DNA from: Solen grandis | Taxonomy: Eukaryota; Mollusca; Bivalvia; Adapedonta; Solenidae | Assembly: GCA_021229015.1 (NCBI GenBank) | Contig: CM037777.1 | Location: 69,168,840-69,232,839 of the forward strand | Reading direction: 5' to 3' | Length of the DNA: 64,000 bases | Shown: piece after piece, positions 8,838 to 20,109 of the stretch | Layout: each line of letters begins with the position of its first letter | Position numbering within the stretch: position 1 is the first letter of the stretch | The notes under the pieces: model-generated | Told to the model about the DNA's origin: nothing | Database searches by the model: none | The model's input: the letters and a program-made list of their open reading frames with translations, nothing else | Program-made: the position numbers and the translations under genes

Positions 8838-10709
8838 AGCTCACCTGAGCACAAAGTGCTCAAGGTGAGCTATTGTGATCGCCCTGTGTCCGGCGTCGTG
8901 CGTCGTCAACAATTTTCTTTAAACGACATCTTCTCTGAAACCGCTGGACAGAATTTAATGAAACTTAGCAGGAATGTTCCCTGGGTGAGGCTCTACAAAA
9001 TTTGCTAAAATAAAGTTGATCCATGAAGAACTCTGGTTGCAATGGCAACGGAAAGAAAAATAATTTGAAAACTTTAAAAATCATCTCCTTCAAAACTACT
9101 GGCCAGATTTCAAGATAATTTGGTACAGATGTTCCTTGGGTGACCCTCTACCAAAGTTGCTAAAATTATTTGGATCTGCCAAAAAACATGGCTGCCAGGG
9201 GCGGGGCTAATTTGCCTTATATGTATATAGTGAAATCTTTAAACAACATCTCCTCTGAAACAGCTGCACAGAATTTGATCAAATTTTGCAGGGATGATCC
9301 TTGGGTGACCATCTACCAAAGATGCTAAAATTATTTGGATCTGCGAAAGAACATGGCCACCAGGGGCGGGGCTAATTTGCCTTATATGTATATAGTGAAA
9401 TCTTTAAACGACATCTCCTCTGAAACAGCAGCACAGAATTTGATCAAATTTTTCAGGAATTATCCTTGGGTGACCCTCTACCAAAGTTGCTAAAATTATT
9501 TGGATCTGCCAAAAAACATGGCCCCCCAGGGGCGGGGCTAATTTGCCTTATATGTATATAGTGAAATCTTTAAACGACATCTCCTCTGAAACAGCTGCAC
9601 AGAATATGATCAAATTTTGCAGGAATTATCCTTTGGTGACCATCTACCAAAGTTGCTAAATATTATTTGGATCCACCAAAAAACATGGCCGCCAGGGGCA
9701 GGGCTAATTTGCCTTATATGTATATAGTGAAATCTTTAAACGACATCTCCTCTGAAAGAGCTGCACAGAATTTGATCAAATTTTGCAGGAATTATCCTTG
9801 GGTGACCATCTACCAAAGTTGCTAAAATTATTTGGATCTGCCAAAAAACATGGCCGCCAGGGGCGGGGCTAATTTGCCTTATATGTATATAGTGAAATCT
9901 TTAAACGACATCTCCTCTGAAACAGCTACACAGAATTTGATCAAATTTTGCAGGGGTGATCCTTGCATGACCATCTACCAAAGTTGCTAAAATTATTTGG
10001 ATCTGCAAAAAAAGATGGCCACCAGGGGCGGGGCTAATTTGCCTTATATGTATATAGTGAAATCTTTAAACGACATCTCCTCTGAAACAGCTGCACAGAA
10101 TTTGATCAAATTTTGCAGGGATGATCATTGGTTGACTATTTACCAAAGATGCTAAAATTATTTGGATCTGCCGTAAAACATGGCCGCCAGGGGTGGGGCT
10201 AATTTGCCTTATATGTATATTGTGAATCTTTTAACGACATCTCCTATGAAACAGCTATAAAAAATTTGATCAAATTTTGCAGGAATGATCATGTGGCAAA
10301 ACTTAACTTACTAAAGTAATTTAAACTAAAGTTTGTTATTTAAACTTGATACATAAGGAACTCTGTTTTTCTTGGCCATGTTTAGTACAGGTAAATATGT
10401 AACCCTGTACTCAGGTGAGCGATCTAGGGCCTTCTTAACCAATCATCTCTAAAATTTGTGACAATGTTTAAGTGTCATAAAATTTTGAATTTTGGCTGAT
10501 AGTTGCCCGTTAGGACAGGAGTTATGCCCCTTTTGAAATGATAAAAATGGCTTATTTGGCTTTGTTAGCACTCTAAGAAATTTCTGAAAACCTCAAATTT
10601 CACTGTTTACGCCTCAGCATCTCTATTTCTAAAGCAGTATGTTTAGCATGTTTGGCATTGAAGGCTATTTATCTCAGGTGAGTGATTTAGGGCCATCATG
10701 GCCCTCTTG
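8838..10709 (+). mobile_element. T-targeting repeat element Y2
   Basis: Starts AGCTCACCTGAGCAC..GTGCTCAAGGTGAGCT after TTTTT and ends GGGCCATCATGGCCCTCTTG before TTTTT. An earlier CTCAGGTGAGCGATCTAGGGCC at 10410-10431 looks like a partial second 3' end, so the element may be a fusion of two copies. The body is a tandem array (9180-10300). No coding capacity. Confidence 0.7.
9180..10300. repeat. Internal tandem array of Y2, about 166-bp unit, about 7 copies
   Basis: Units share CCAGGGGCGGGGCTAATTTG, CTTATATGTATATAGTGAAA, TTTAAACGACATCTCC and CTACCAAAGTTGCTAAA. The phrase GTGAAATCTTTAAAC recurs about every 165-167 bases. The first and last copies are diverged and the middle ones near-identical. 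Confidence 0.9.
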
Positions 10710-10739
10710 TTTTTAATAGTCTCTCCGTCTCTGTTTTTG

Positions 10740-11308
10740 TTTGAGTTGTCTGTCTGTCTGTCCATCTATCACACTTTTTGTCCGGAGCATAACTCAGAAA
10801 GTATCAAAGCTATTAACTTGAAACTTCACAGGTGGATAGATCTCATGGAGAAGTGCAGTGCACAAGAACCGTAACTCTGCATCATATTTTTGGAGTTATT
10901 GCCCTTTGTTAAATTTCATACTTAGTTTTTGTCCAGAGCATAACTCACAAAGTATCAAAGCTGTTAACTTGAAACTTCACAGGTGTTTAGATTTCATGGA
11001 GGGGAAGTGCATTGCACAAGAACATTACTCTGCACATCATATTTTTGGATTTATTGCCTTTTGTTCAAATTCATACTTACTTTTTGTCCAGAGCATAACT
11101 CACAAAGTACCAAAACTTTTAATTTGAAACTTCACAGATGGATAGAACACATTGTGGAGAAGTGTCATGCTCAAGAACTGTGACTCTGCACTCCATATAT
11201 TTGGAGTTATTTTCCTTTATTAAATTCCATACTTAATTTTTGTCTGGAGGATAACTCAAAAAGTATTGAAGCTATTAACTTGGAACTTAACAAGATGGAT
11301 TGCACACC
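10740..11308. repeat. Left part of repeat Z (about 150-bp units)
   Basis: Three to four diverged units with TTTTTGTCCAGAGCATAACTC, GAAACTTCACAGGTG and GAAGTG..CACAAGAAC. The sequence breaks off at about 11308 and the same unit type resumes at about 16004, so a 4.7-kb insertion splits it. It has a CTGTCTGTCTGTCCATC microsatellite lead-in at about 10750. Confidence 0.65.
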
Positions 11309-12570
11309 CTTATCGAAATGAAATGGCTTGAAACACCATTGAATTACCATTTCTTTTTGCAGAACCAAATGTAGCACAACCCTTGAAGGACCATTGAAAG
11401 TCTTTATATACTAAATAGTGCAACCATTGAAACTCCATCAAAACACCATTGAAATTCAATCGATACACCATTGAAACTCCATTGAATTGAGCTGGTATAT
11501 GCAAATGACCTCTCCCTAAAAAAAAATTAAAAATAAATTATTTTCAATGGTATCCAATGAGGGATTTTAATGGAATAAAATGGTTTTTCAATGGTATTTT
11601 GTGGTGTCATTTTACATAAAATAATGGTGAATCAATGATTTAAAATGAAATATCAATAACCTTCAATGGTGCCAAATAATACTCATGCACTGAGTATTTA
11701 AACAGGCAACAAGGCTGGATACGAAAATAATTTTTATTCATGTCATCACATATCACATCCGTATCAACAGTCTAAACAATCTTTTTTTTTTTTAACAAAT
11801 TACATTGACCAACATGGATATTGATTCCCCTTGCTTAAGAGCAGTGTCCGGTTTCATCCTTTATTAAATTAATATGTTTTTTGTTTTTTCATAACGCACC
11901 ATAGCCTATGTTCCAAGTTCTGAACAACCTCCTCTTTCTCCACCTATTGTATTAAAAACACTTATAACGTTTTTAAAACTTATTATGCCACCTGTGGGAT
12001 GCCATGAATTCACTAAGTCCAAATTCCAATGCGATTTTCCTTGAATTCACCTAGATCAGTGGTCCTGATGATCCAATGTGCCATGGGTCAGAGATCAGTT
12101 TCCACTTTGAAAGAGGAATGTCCAAGTCCTTGTTGACATTCCTGAACATATGCTGATGTTACACATAAATTTACATTGAAATTCTGCTCATATTCTGCAA
12201 GGACTTCAGCTTTCTTCCTCCCACATGTCTGAAACTAAAAAAAAAATAATAAAAAATAAAAAAAATAAGTAAAATGATTTAAAAGTAAAATAACTAAGAA
12301 GCACAAAGCCTATAGCTTGCCTTTGTATTTAAACATTCTAGTGTTTTCTCAGATTTGATCATTGATCCTTATTCCCATTCATACCAGTATTAATAATAAG
12401 ATGAAGTTCTGACTGTGCATGCAAATTTGTAAAACCAAATTTTTCTCATCATTATAAATTCAAAATATTTTTCCATCTTACAATGTCAGTTAACTAGGAG
12501 AAATTGAGTTCAGCCACAATCAAACTCAGTTGCAATAGAAGTATGACAGCTATAATTTGTAAACTAAGTT

Positions 12571-12826
12571 TGAGAGATATAGTGCTGTTACACTGCAGCA
12601 TCACGCCATAGAGAGTTGCCATGACACCACTCCCAAGTTGCATTATCCCCAACACGGCGACAACCGCGTCTGGGACCTATTCTAATATGCTGAGCTCCAA
12701 ACAATGGAGATACAGTGCCATTTTTCTTTTGCAACTTTCATACGCTGCTGCTAGGGACAGGAACCCAAGGCTTCCAGTTCCAGAGGCAGACACCCTTACC
12801 ATTGGGGACGGTGTTATGGAAGGTAA
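12571..12826 (-). mobile_element. SINE-A copy, diverged
   Basis: Minus-strand copy of a tRNA-headed SINE that recurs across the window. The body is recognised by GCATCACGCCATAG and by a region of AATATGCTGAGCTCC. The tRNA-like head lies at the right end (12770-12826) and is degraded. The poly-A-like tail is lost. Confidence 0.7.
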
Positions 12827-12981
12827 ACTGCCTGTCTAATTAACTACCATGAAAAAGGTAAAGGCAGTAGCATTGTGGATGTATCAAGTTGTTCTTTGAT
12901 ATGCGACACTTCAGTTTTCAAGGATCTTAGAAACTTTTTTTTCTCAAAAAATGTATTCATTTCTAATAAGAGTCTATTTAC

Positions 12982-13094
12982 CTTTTGTAAATCACCATGA
13001 TCCAAAGTTTGTGTTGTTTACAAAGTGGACCAGGGGAGGCATCATCCTTGTTGAAAACATGGTTGGACATGTTGCTACACTAAGGCTGTTTCAG
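12982..13094 (-). ncRNA. Candidate exon 2 of a short spliced minus-strand transcript
   Basis: On the minus strand this 113-bp segment follows GTTTTTATTTCAG and ends AAAAG|GTAAAT. It holds an ATG opening MSNHVFNKDDASPGPLCKQH. A candidate 5' exon ends at 14724 with a strong donor (AAAG|GTAAGAATA). A candidate third exon begins at 12228 after TTTCAG. Joining them gives only a peptide of about 48 residues with no recognised domain, so a non-coding RNA or chance splice signals are as likely. It lies inside the TIR insertion. Confidence 0.25.
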
Positions 13095-13306
13095 CTGAAA
13101 TAAAAACAAAGAAAGGTGTGTTAAATCAGTCAGATTTCATTTTATTACAGCAATGACAATGGACATAATACAATGTATAGCTGAATTTTAACAGCATTCA
13201 TTGTTAAAAATTCCAAGTCACTGCCAGCAGTTGTTCATGAACAATATTCCAACAGAAATTCTTATATCTAAAGGAGTAAAACAATAATGTTTTTTCCTTA
13301 ATTTTT

Positions 13307-14314
13307 AGCTCACCTGAGCATAGCTCAGGGTGAGCTTTTGGGAGACTTGATTGTCCGTCGTCCGTCAACAATTTGATGTTTACACACTAGAGGCCACAAT
13401 TTTGATCCAATCTTCCTCAAACTTGGTCAGAATTTCACACTAGAGGCCACAATTTTGACAATCTTCCTCAAACTTGGTCAGAATGTTTGTCTTGATGATA
13501 TCTTGAACCCTTTCGAAAATGGGTCAGGTTGGATCAAAAAGTAGCCACAATTTTGATCCAATCTTCCTCAAACTTGGTCAGAATGTTTGTCTTGATGATA
13601 TCTTGAAGCCTTTCGAAAATGGGTCAGTTTGGATCAAAAAGTAGGTCAATAGGTCAAATCTTAGAAAAATCTTGTTTACACACTGGAGGCCACAATTTTG
13701 AGACAATCTTCCTCAAACTTGGTCAGAAAGTTTGTCTTGATGATATCTTGAAGCCTTTCGAAAATGGGTCAGGTTGGATCCAAAAAAGTAGTCAGTAGGT
13801 CAAATCTTAGAAAAATCTTGTTTACACACTGGAGGCCACAATTTTGATACAATCTTCCTCAAACTTGGTCAGAAAGTTTGTCTTGATGATATCTTGAACC
13901 TTTCGAAAATGGGTCAGGTGGATCAAAAGTAGGTCAGTAGGTCAAATCTTAGAAAAATCTTGTTTACACACTAGAGGCCACAATTTTGATCCAATCTTCC
14001 TCAAACTTGGTCAGAATGTTTGTCTTGATGATATCTTGAACCCTTTCGAAAATGGGCAGGGCCGGATAGAAATGTAGGTCAGTAGGTCAAATCTTAGAAA
14101 AATCTTGTTTATACTCTGAGGGCAACATTTTTGGTCCAATCATCCTCAAACTTTGGCAGAATGTTTGTCATGATGATATCTTTTGTGGATGGGGTCAGAA
14201 AATTCCTGAACATTGTTTCACCTCATCATCTTAATTCTAAAGCAATCTGTTTTGTACAGGCAATGAATGATACTTTCCTCAGGTGAGCGATCTAGGGCCA
14301 TCTTGGCCCTCTTG
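13307..14314 (+). mobile_element. T-targeting repeat element Y3
   Basis: Starts AGCTCACCTGAGCATAGCTC after TTTTT and ends GAGCGATCTAGGGCC..GGCCCTCTTG before TT. The internal tandem array at 13380-14200 has a unit of about 146 bp with GGCCACAATTTTGATCC, CTCAAACTTGGTCAGAA and TCTTGATGATATCTTGAA, about five and a half copies. No coding. Confidence 0.7.
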
Positions 14315-14801
14315 TTTATAGATCTACATGTAAGATAATCAAGCAATGATTTAGTGTAAACCAACATGAGTTTGTTAACAGATTTATTGTATATGCAATG
14401 ATTTTTCACCAAGGCCTTCCTTTTGTTAATGATGCTAACCGTGGACGATATGACCTGAGATTGATTCTTTTCTTTTTAAAATTTCATGAAAGGTTTATTT
14501 GTACATATCGAACACAAATATATATATTCTGGAAGGCAAATAATAGAAAATTAATTAATGAGATTCAACTAAACATTGTAGGGATTGTGTTATACATCGA
14601 CGAGCAGAAAATAACTCCTCGCCATTTGCAGACGAAACAAAGTCACTTATTTTTTATGGATAAATGGAAAGTAATTTCATTACAAACATAATAAATACTC
14701 ATAACTATATTGAATATTCTTACCTTTGTCTTAAAATGGATGTCATCTGCGAAAATATTGCGAATCAATAACGTTATCACCTATTGTTTACACTGTTTGT
14801 T

Positions 14802-14850
14802 GTTTGTCATTCTTTTCAAAATGGCGGATTGATGCAACGCTGCGTTATTT
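14802..14850. promoter_or_regulatory. Possible core promoter motif (YY1-like)
   Basis: CAAAATGGCGGATTG near 14818 resembles the AAnATGGCGGC element often found at animal transcription starts. It lies about 100 bases upstream, on the minus strand, of the donor at 14724 that would end exon 1 of the candidate transcript. The evidence is motif-only. Confidence 0.2.
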
Positions 14851-16003
14851 TCAGTTTTCAAATTTAAAAGAGGGAAAGTTAAGATCAGTTACGAAACAAA
14901 AACTGGGTTTCGAAATAAAGTTTAAAGAGAGGGTTTCCAAAATAAAATACAAAATATAAGTAAAAATCATTGATCTACGTAGAAATAAGCATCAACTTTT
15001 CGGCACTTCTTTTCCTCGTAGGATTGTCCTATAACCTTGCAACAACTTCCGAACTTTTATTCGGGGAACGGTTAATTCGAACAAAAATCATTCGTAACCT
15101 TTTTTCGATGCGTAACAGTTTTCAAAAAAAAAAAAAAAAGTGAATTACCTAAGACTTCTGTTAAAACCTCAGTAAAAAGGTCTTAGTAATAGTTAGATCT
15201 AATCATTTTTGTTTCAATCTAATATTCAATAAGCTTCGATTTAATCCTATTTTGTATCACATAATAATTTATGAATGTTTGTGATTGTTTTGTTGTAATA
15301 TTTGATTAATAAATATGATTGATCACTATCAAGTATTGTTGTGCAAAATCATGGGCACATTTAGGTCAGACGAATTATTGCAGAATTATGGCCTTTCAAT
15401 TTTTGACAAAATCTTGTCTGCTCTTCATTCAAAAACTCCTGGCTTGCATTGGATCAAACTTCACAGTATTGATCAGTATCAGATGTATGACGTTTGTGAT
15501 TTTCCTGATTAGTAAAGTAAGGATTATGAAGCATTAATGCAATAAACCATGCCAGCAACCACATTCTTTTTGTTCTTTTTGTTCTTCTGTCGAGAGCACT
15601 TACATGTACATTTTAACCGGTATAAAAATTAGATGCTGTAACAGTCAATAAAAATATAAGCCAGTTGATGCAAGTGGGCTAAGTTAATCCAGAAATGGTA
15701 AAGTATGTTTTTTCGATGGAAAACGATGAATCAAAATGTAGAGGAAAAAAAGCAAGTATATCAAGCAATGGTAAAACAATCTTAAATAATGAAAAACAAT
15801 GGTAAACATTGATGTTAATACACTAAGAGTATTCTGTTATAAAAGAAAAATGGTGTTTCAATGGATCAAAATGTTAGTAAAAGAAGTAAGTTTATTCTGC
15901 AATGAAAAAAAATAAAAAAAATTTAATTTATCTTAATAAAATGGTGTTTCAAGGGTGTTTTAATGGAGTTTCAATGCTTTTTTTACCATTTCATTTCACT
16001 AAG

Positions 16004-16740
16004 AGCAAGAACTGTAATTCTGCACATCAAATTTCACATTTAACTTTTTGTCCAGAGCATAACTTTAATAGTATCATAGCTATTAAATTGAAACCTCACA
16101 GGTGCATAAACCTTATTGTGGAGAAGTGTCATGCACGAGAACTGTAACTCTGCGCACGCATCATATTTTGGAGTAACTGTTAACTTTCAGAGGTTTTTTT
16201 TTTTGTCGGGAAGATAACTTAAAAATTATAAAAGCTATTAACTTGAAACTTCAAAGGTGAATAAACCTCATGATGGAAAAGTGTCATGCACAAGAACCAT
16301 AATTCTGCACATCAAATTTTAGAGTTATTGTCCTTTGTTAAATTTCATACTTATTTTTTGTCAAGAGCATTTCTCTCACACTATGAGACATATAACCTTG
16401 AAGCTTCATAGGTAGGTAGATTTTATGGACAAGAATTGCAGTACACTAGGGCATAATCCATTTCCAATGTTTCTTGTTGGAGTTTTTCCACTTTTATGCA
16501 ATTTTATGTCCGTAAGATAACACCCATTCAACATATGCTATTGAATTAAATTTCATTTATGGAAAGAAATTAATGAGAGGAAGTTTTACACACAAGGTCT
16601 ATAACTTTGTGCGGAGCTTTATCTATATAGTCAGCCCTTTAACTTAAACTATTTGTATATGTCACTGTGTGCCTTAGTGTATATGTGTGTGTGAGGAAAA
16701 GGGGATGGGGGAGACATCAGTTTTCTACAAAAACAAATAT
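16004..16740. repeat. Right part of repeat Z
   Basis: Continuation of the about 150-bp units seen at 10740-11308: TTTTTGTCCAGAGCATAAC, GAAACCTCACAGGTGCATA, GAAGTGTCATGCAC. Degraded units run to about 16600, then a GGGGGAGACAT tail at 16701. Fits a repeat cut in two by the TIR insertion. Confidence 0.6.
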
Positions 16741-17292
16741 CTAGTTTTCTTCTGTCTGTCTGGCACAAAGTCTTCGTGGGGAGTTTTCACCGATGAGGAC
16801 TCCTGACAGTATTGCTTACTATACTGACAAAGCCTTTTTCTGTAAGTGTAATGAAAGAACAGTGGACAGAAGATGTTGGACAGGAAATTAATTTCATACA
16901 GGTAAAAACCTTCTCTGAAGCCACAGGAGTGTTGTGTTACATGTGATTATATTGCACTTCAGTTCTTGTCTAACAAATGAGGGCAGGTATGAATGGGGAC
17001 TATTCTTTAATGACAGCTTCAAAACGAGATAATAATGGTGGATGTCATTTATGTGAAATGAATTGTGGATTGCGACAAGAGATGGCTCAGGCCTGGCACA
17101 GTGAATGAATTAGCCTGGAGACAGGTTTGAGTGGGTGGGTAGGTGAAGTATTGGTGAATAAAGAGGTTTAAAGTTATGTGATAGGTTAGAACACTGGCAT
17201 CACATCTGAGATGTAACTGAAGTACTGGTCAGGACCCATATTGAACATTTACAGTCAACTTTAATTTTGTTTATCAAACTGGTTATCAGCAT
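16741..17292. other. Low-feature region
   Basis: No gene recognised between the right part of Z and the SINE at 17293. Confidence 0.5.
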
Positions 17293-17573
17293 GCAGGTCT
17301 AGGTGATTAGTGCATCCGCCCAAAAATCGGGAGGTTGTGAGTTCAGTTCTTGACTGGAACATAATGAGTTAAAAAATGATACTAGTGTAGCTCCCATGCT
17401 TGACACTCAGCATTTAAGAGTAGTTGGCCAGGTGTCAGAATAATGTGACTAGGTATAGTATCATGCCTTATGTCTATGGTATGATACTGCAATGTGGCAG
17501 CTCTATATTTGTCTCAAATAGACACGGTCTCAAATGTCTGAAATACTCCTGGCTAGTTAAACCCAATAAACAA
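17293..17573 (+). mobile_element. SINE-A copy
   Basis: Near full length, plus strand. Degraded tRNA-like head (GTGATTAGTGCATCCGCC, then GAGTTCAGTTCTTGAC), body with GTGACTAGGTATAGTATCATG, and tail AAACCCAATAAAC. No clear target duplication. Confidence 0.75.
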
Positions 17574-18538
17574 GCTGATTATCACCCATTTTTAGGGGTG
17601 ACCACAAAACGACTTTTGAGCTGGGAGAGAAAAGTGTAGCCATCTGCTACTTCCTTAAAAACGACTGAAAGAGCTGAACATTTCTATGCCAACTTTGAAG
17701 GTGATATTGAAAAGCTGGTGTGCCAGGATGTAGACTTACAGTAGATGTATTTGCCTTAACATGTGGTCTGCCTTTCACACTTTTGTGATAGATTTGAACA
17801 GAACAAACAAAGGAAGACATTTGTTAAGTACAGCGCATGATTTACAATTGAAATATTTTTTGAAAGGCTTTTTGCAGTGTTACCCAGACTGTAACATCGG
17901 AATTGTCAATAGGGATGGCATTAATTGCCAATTAACATTTCCTTGAGGCAGGGTTAGAGACATACAGCATCTATTTTGAGGGTAATATATGCTGCACAAA
18001 GCCTGGCTAGATTGACAGATTTGAAAAGTCTTGGTAAGGGAACCTACGTCTAATTTATCACAGCAGTTGGTCTCCAGTTCACCATTGTGTCGTGATGCTG
18101 GCAAGCTGTTTGGCTCCCAGTCTGTTAAAGACCCAGCAGATCGTAATCAGGCAAGAAAATTTGTTGGGATTTATAGATTCTGGTGTTCATCAAGGGAACA
18201 GATAAGCTTTGTTGACTAGTTCAGTGTTTTACTTTACTTTTAATATTAATCCGTACAAATGTTGAGTAGTTTAGCAATTATTACCCTGGCATTTTTAATT
18301 GAGTAACAGCATATACTACAGTGTCTTGAATACAAGTAAGACACAGTGAGCAGCTTGCAGAAATTAAAGAGCCACTTAAAAGGGTCAAGATTTCCTTCCT
18401 ATGAATAGATTGTAGTGCTTGATATATGCCAGGACATATTAAGTAAAGTCATGCAAAACTTACAGAATTAGTTGAATCTCCTAGGTTTTGAGTTTTGTTA
18501 CCCATCAATTGAAAATGATTGGTTGTTTGTCAGTTTTT
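17574..18538. other. Low-feature region
   Basis: Several short open frames (for example 17761-17946 and 18031-18219), none with a recognised domain, splice context or codon pattern strong enough to call. A 34-codon frame ending at 17743 reads protein-like but has only a weak acceptor. Confidence 0.5.
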
Positions 18539-20109
18539 AGCTTGACTTTTCGAAGAATATGAGAGCTATTGTAGTTGCCCTGGCGTTGGCGTTGCAGCTT
18601 TTGGTTAAAGTTTTGCGTGTAAGTTACTATCAACCTTATATCTCATTGGTATTATGGTATTGGCTTGAAAGTTTATAAATATGTTCAGGGGCATCAGGCG
18701 TTGCAGCTTTGGTTAAAGTTTTGCGTGTAAGTTACTATCAACCTTATATCTCATTGGTATTATGGTATTGGCTTGAAAGTTTATAAATATGTAAGGAGAT
18801 AACTCTTGACTGAATTTAATATGAATTATGGCCCCTTTTTAACTTAGAAATTTTGGTTAAAGTTTTGCATGCAATAGAAAATTTGGTTAAAGTTTTGCGT
18901 GCAAGCTACTATCTAGTTTGTATCTCAATAACCACTCATGGTATTGACTTGAAAGTTTATGAATATGTTTAAGGGCATCAGACAACCAAGGTAGATAACT
19001 CTTGATGGAATATATTACAAATTATGGCCCCTTTTAAACTTAGAAATTTTGGTTAAAGTTTTGCATGCAAGATACTCTTATGCTTATATCTCAGTATCCA
19101 GGCAAGCGATAGATTTTAAACATCTTTAATATGTTTAGGGGTATCATACTTTCATGGTAGATAACTTTTGATAGAATATGTTACAAGTTATTGCCCCTTT
19201 TTAACTTAGAAATTTTGGTTAAAATTTTGCATGCAAGATACTCTCATGCTTATATCTCAGTATCCAGGCAAGCGATAGATTTGAAACATCTTTAATATGT
19301 TTAGGGGTATCATACTTTCATGGTAGATAACTTTTGATAGAATATGTTATAAATTATTGCCCCTTTTTAACTTAGAAATTTTGGTTAAAGTTTTGCATGC
19401 AAGATACTCTCATGCTAATATCTCAGAGTCCAGGCATGGGATTGATTTTAAAAATCTTTAATATGTTTAGGAGTATCATACTATCAAGGTAGATAACTTT
19501 TGATGGAATATATTACAAGTTATGGCCCCTTTTTTAACTTAGAAATTTTGGTTAAATTTTTGCATGCAAGGTACTTTCATGCTTATATCTCAGAGTCCAG
19601 GCATGCGATTGATTTGAAACATCTTTAATATGTTTAGGGGTATCATACTTTCATGGTATATAACACTTGATGGAATATATTAAAAATTATGACCCCCTTT
19701 TAACTTAGAATTTTGGTTAAATTTTTGCATTCAAGCTACTATCCAGCTTATATCTCAGAAATTGCTTGTGGAATTGACTAGACGGTTAAGGAGTGTCTTC
19801 AAGGGCATCAGAAAACTAAGGAGGATAACTTTTGGACTGAATTTTATACAAATTATGGCCCTTTTCTAACTTGGATTTTTGGTTAAAGTTTTGCATGCAC
19901 AGTGTTATTGTGCCTATGTCTCAGTAACTAGGCATGGGATTGATTTTAGACATCATAAAGATATTAAGGGGTATCAGACTATCAAGGTATTTCATTTTTG
20001 ACTATTATTATGTACAGGGTATGTGACGGGCAAGAATTGAAATAGATTTCATTTGATTTACCAACAAGCATATTGAATAGTCGAGCGTGCTGTCCTCTGA
20101 CAGCTCTTG
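18539..20109 (+). mobile_element. T-targeting repeat element X2
   Basis: Second copy of family X, uninterrupted. Starts AGCTTGACTTTTCGAAGAA after TTTTT and ends GAATAGTCGAGC..CTCTGACAGCTCTTG before TT. The body is about seven units of 170-175 bp marked by GGTTAAAGTTTTGCATGCAAG, ATATCTCAGTATCCAGGC and TTTAGGGGTATCATAC. It provides the empty-site reference for both insertions in X1. A perfect duplication of about 90 bp (GGTTAAAGTTTTGCGTGTAA) is at 18602-18790. Confidence 0.75.

Larger units (their letters stand above)
11309..16003. mobile_element. Non-autonomous DNA-transposon-like insertion with inverted ends, splitting repeat Z
   Basis: The left end reads CTTATCGAAATGAAATGG (11309-11326). 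The right end, read on the minus strand, is CTTAGTGAAATGAAATGG (15986-16003), 16 of 18 identical. Inside both ends are arrays of short CAATGGT / ACCATTGAAAC motifs (11335-11690 and 15690-15985), typical of subterminal repeats to which transposases bind. Repeat Z lies on both sides, but about 20 bases of its unit are missing at the junction and I see no clear target duplication. The interior contains a SINE (12571-12826) and element Y3 (13307-14314). No transposase ORF was recognised. Confidence 0.55.

Noticed and set aside
17640..17743. Protein-like 34-codon frame with AEHFYANFEGDIEKL
   Set aside because: Only a weak acceptor upstream, no donor before the stop, and no family recognised.
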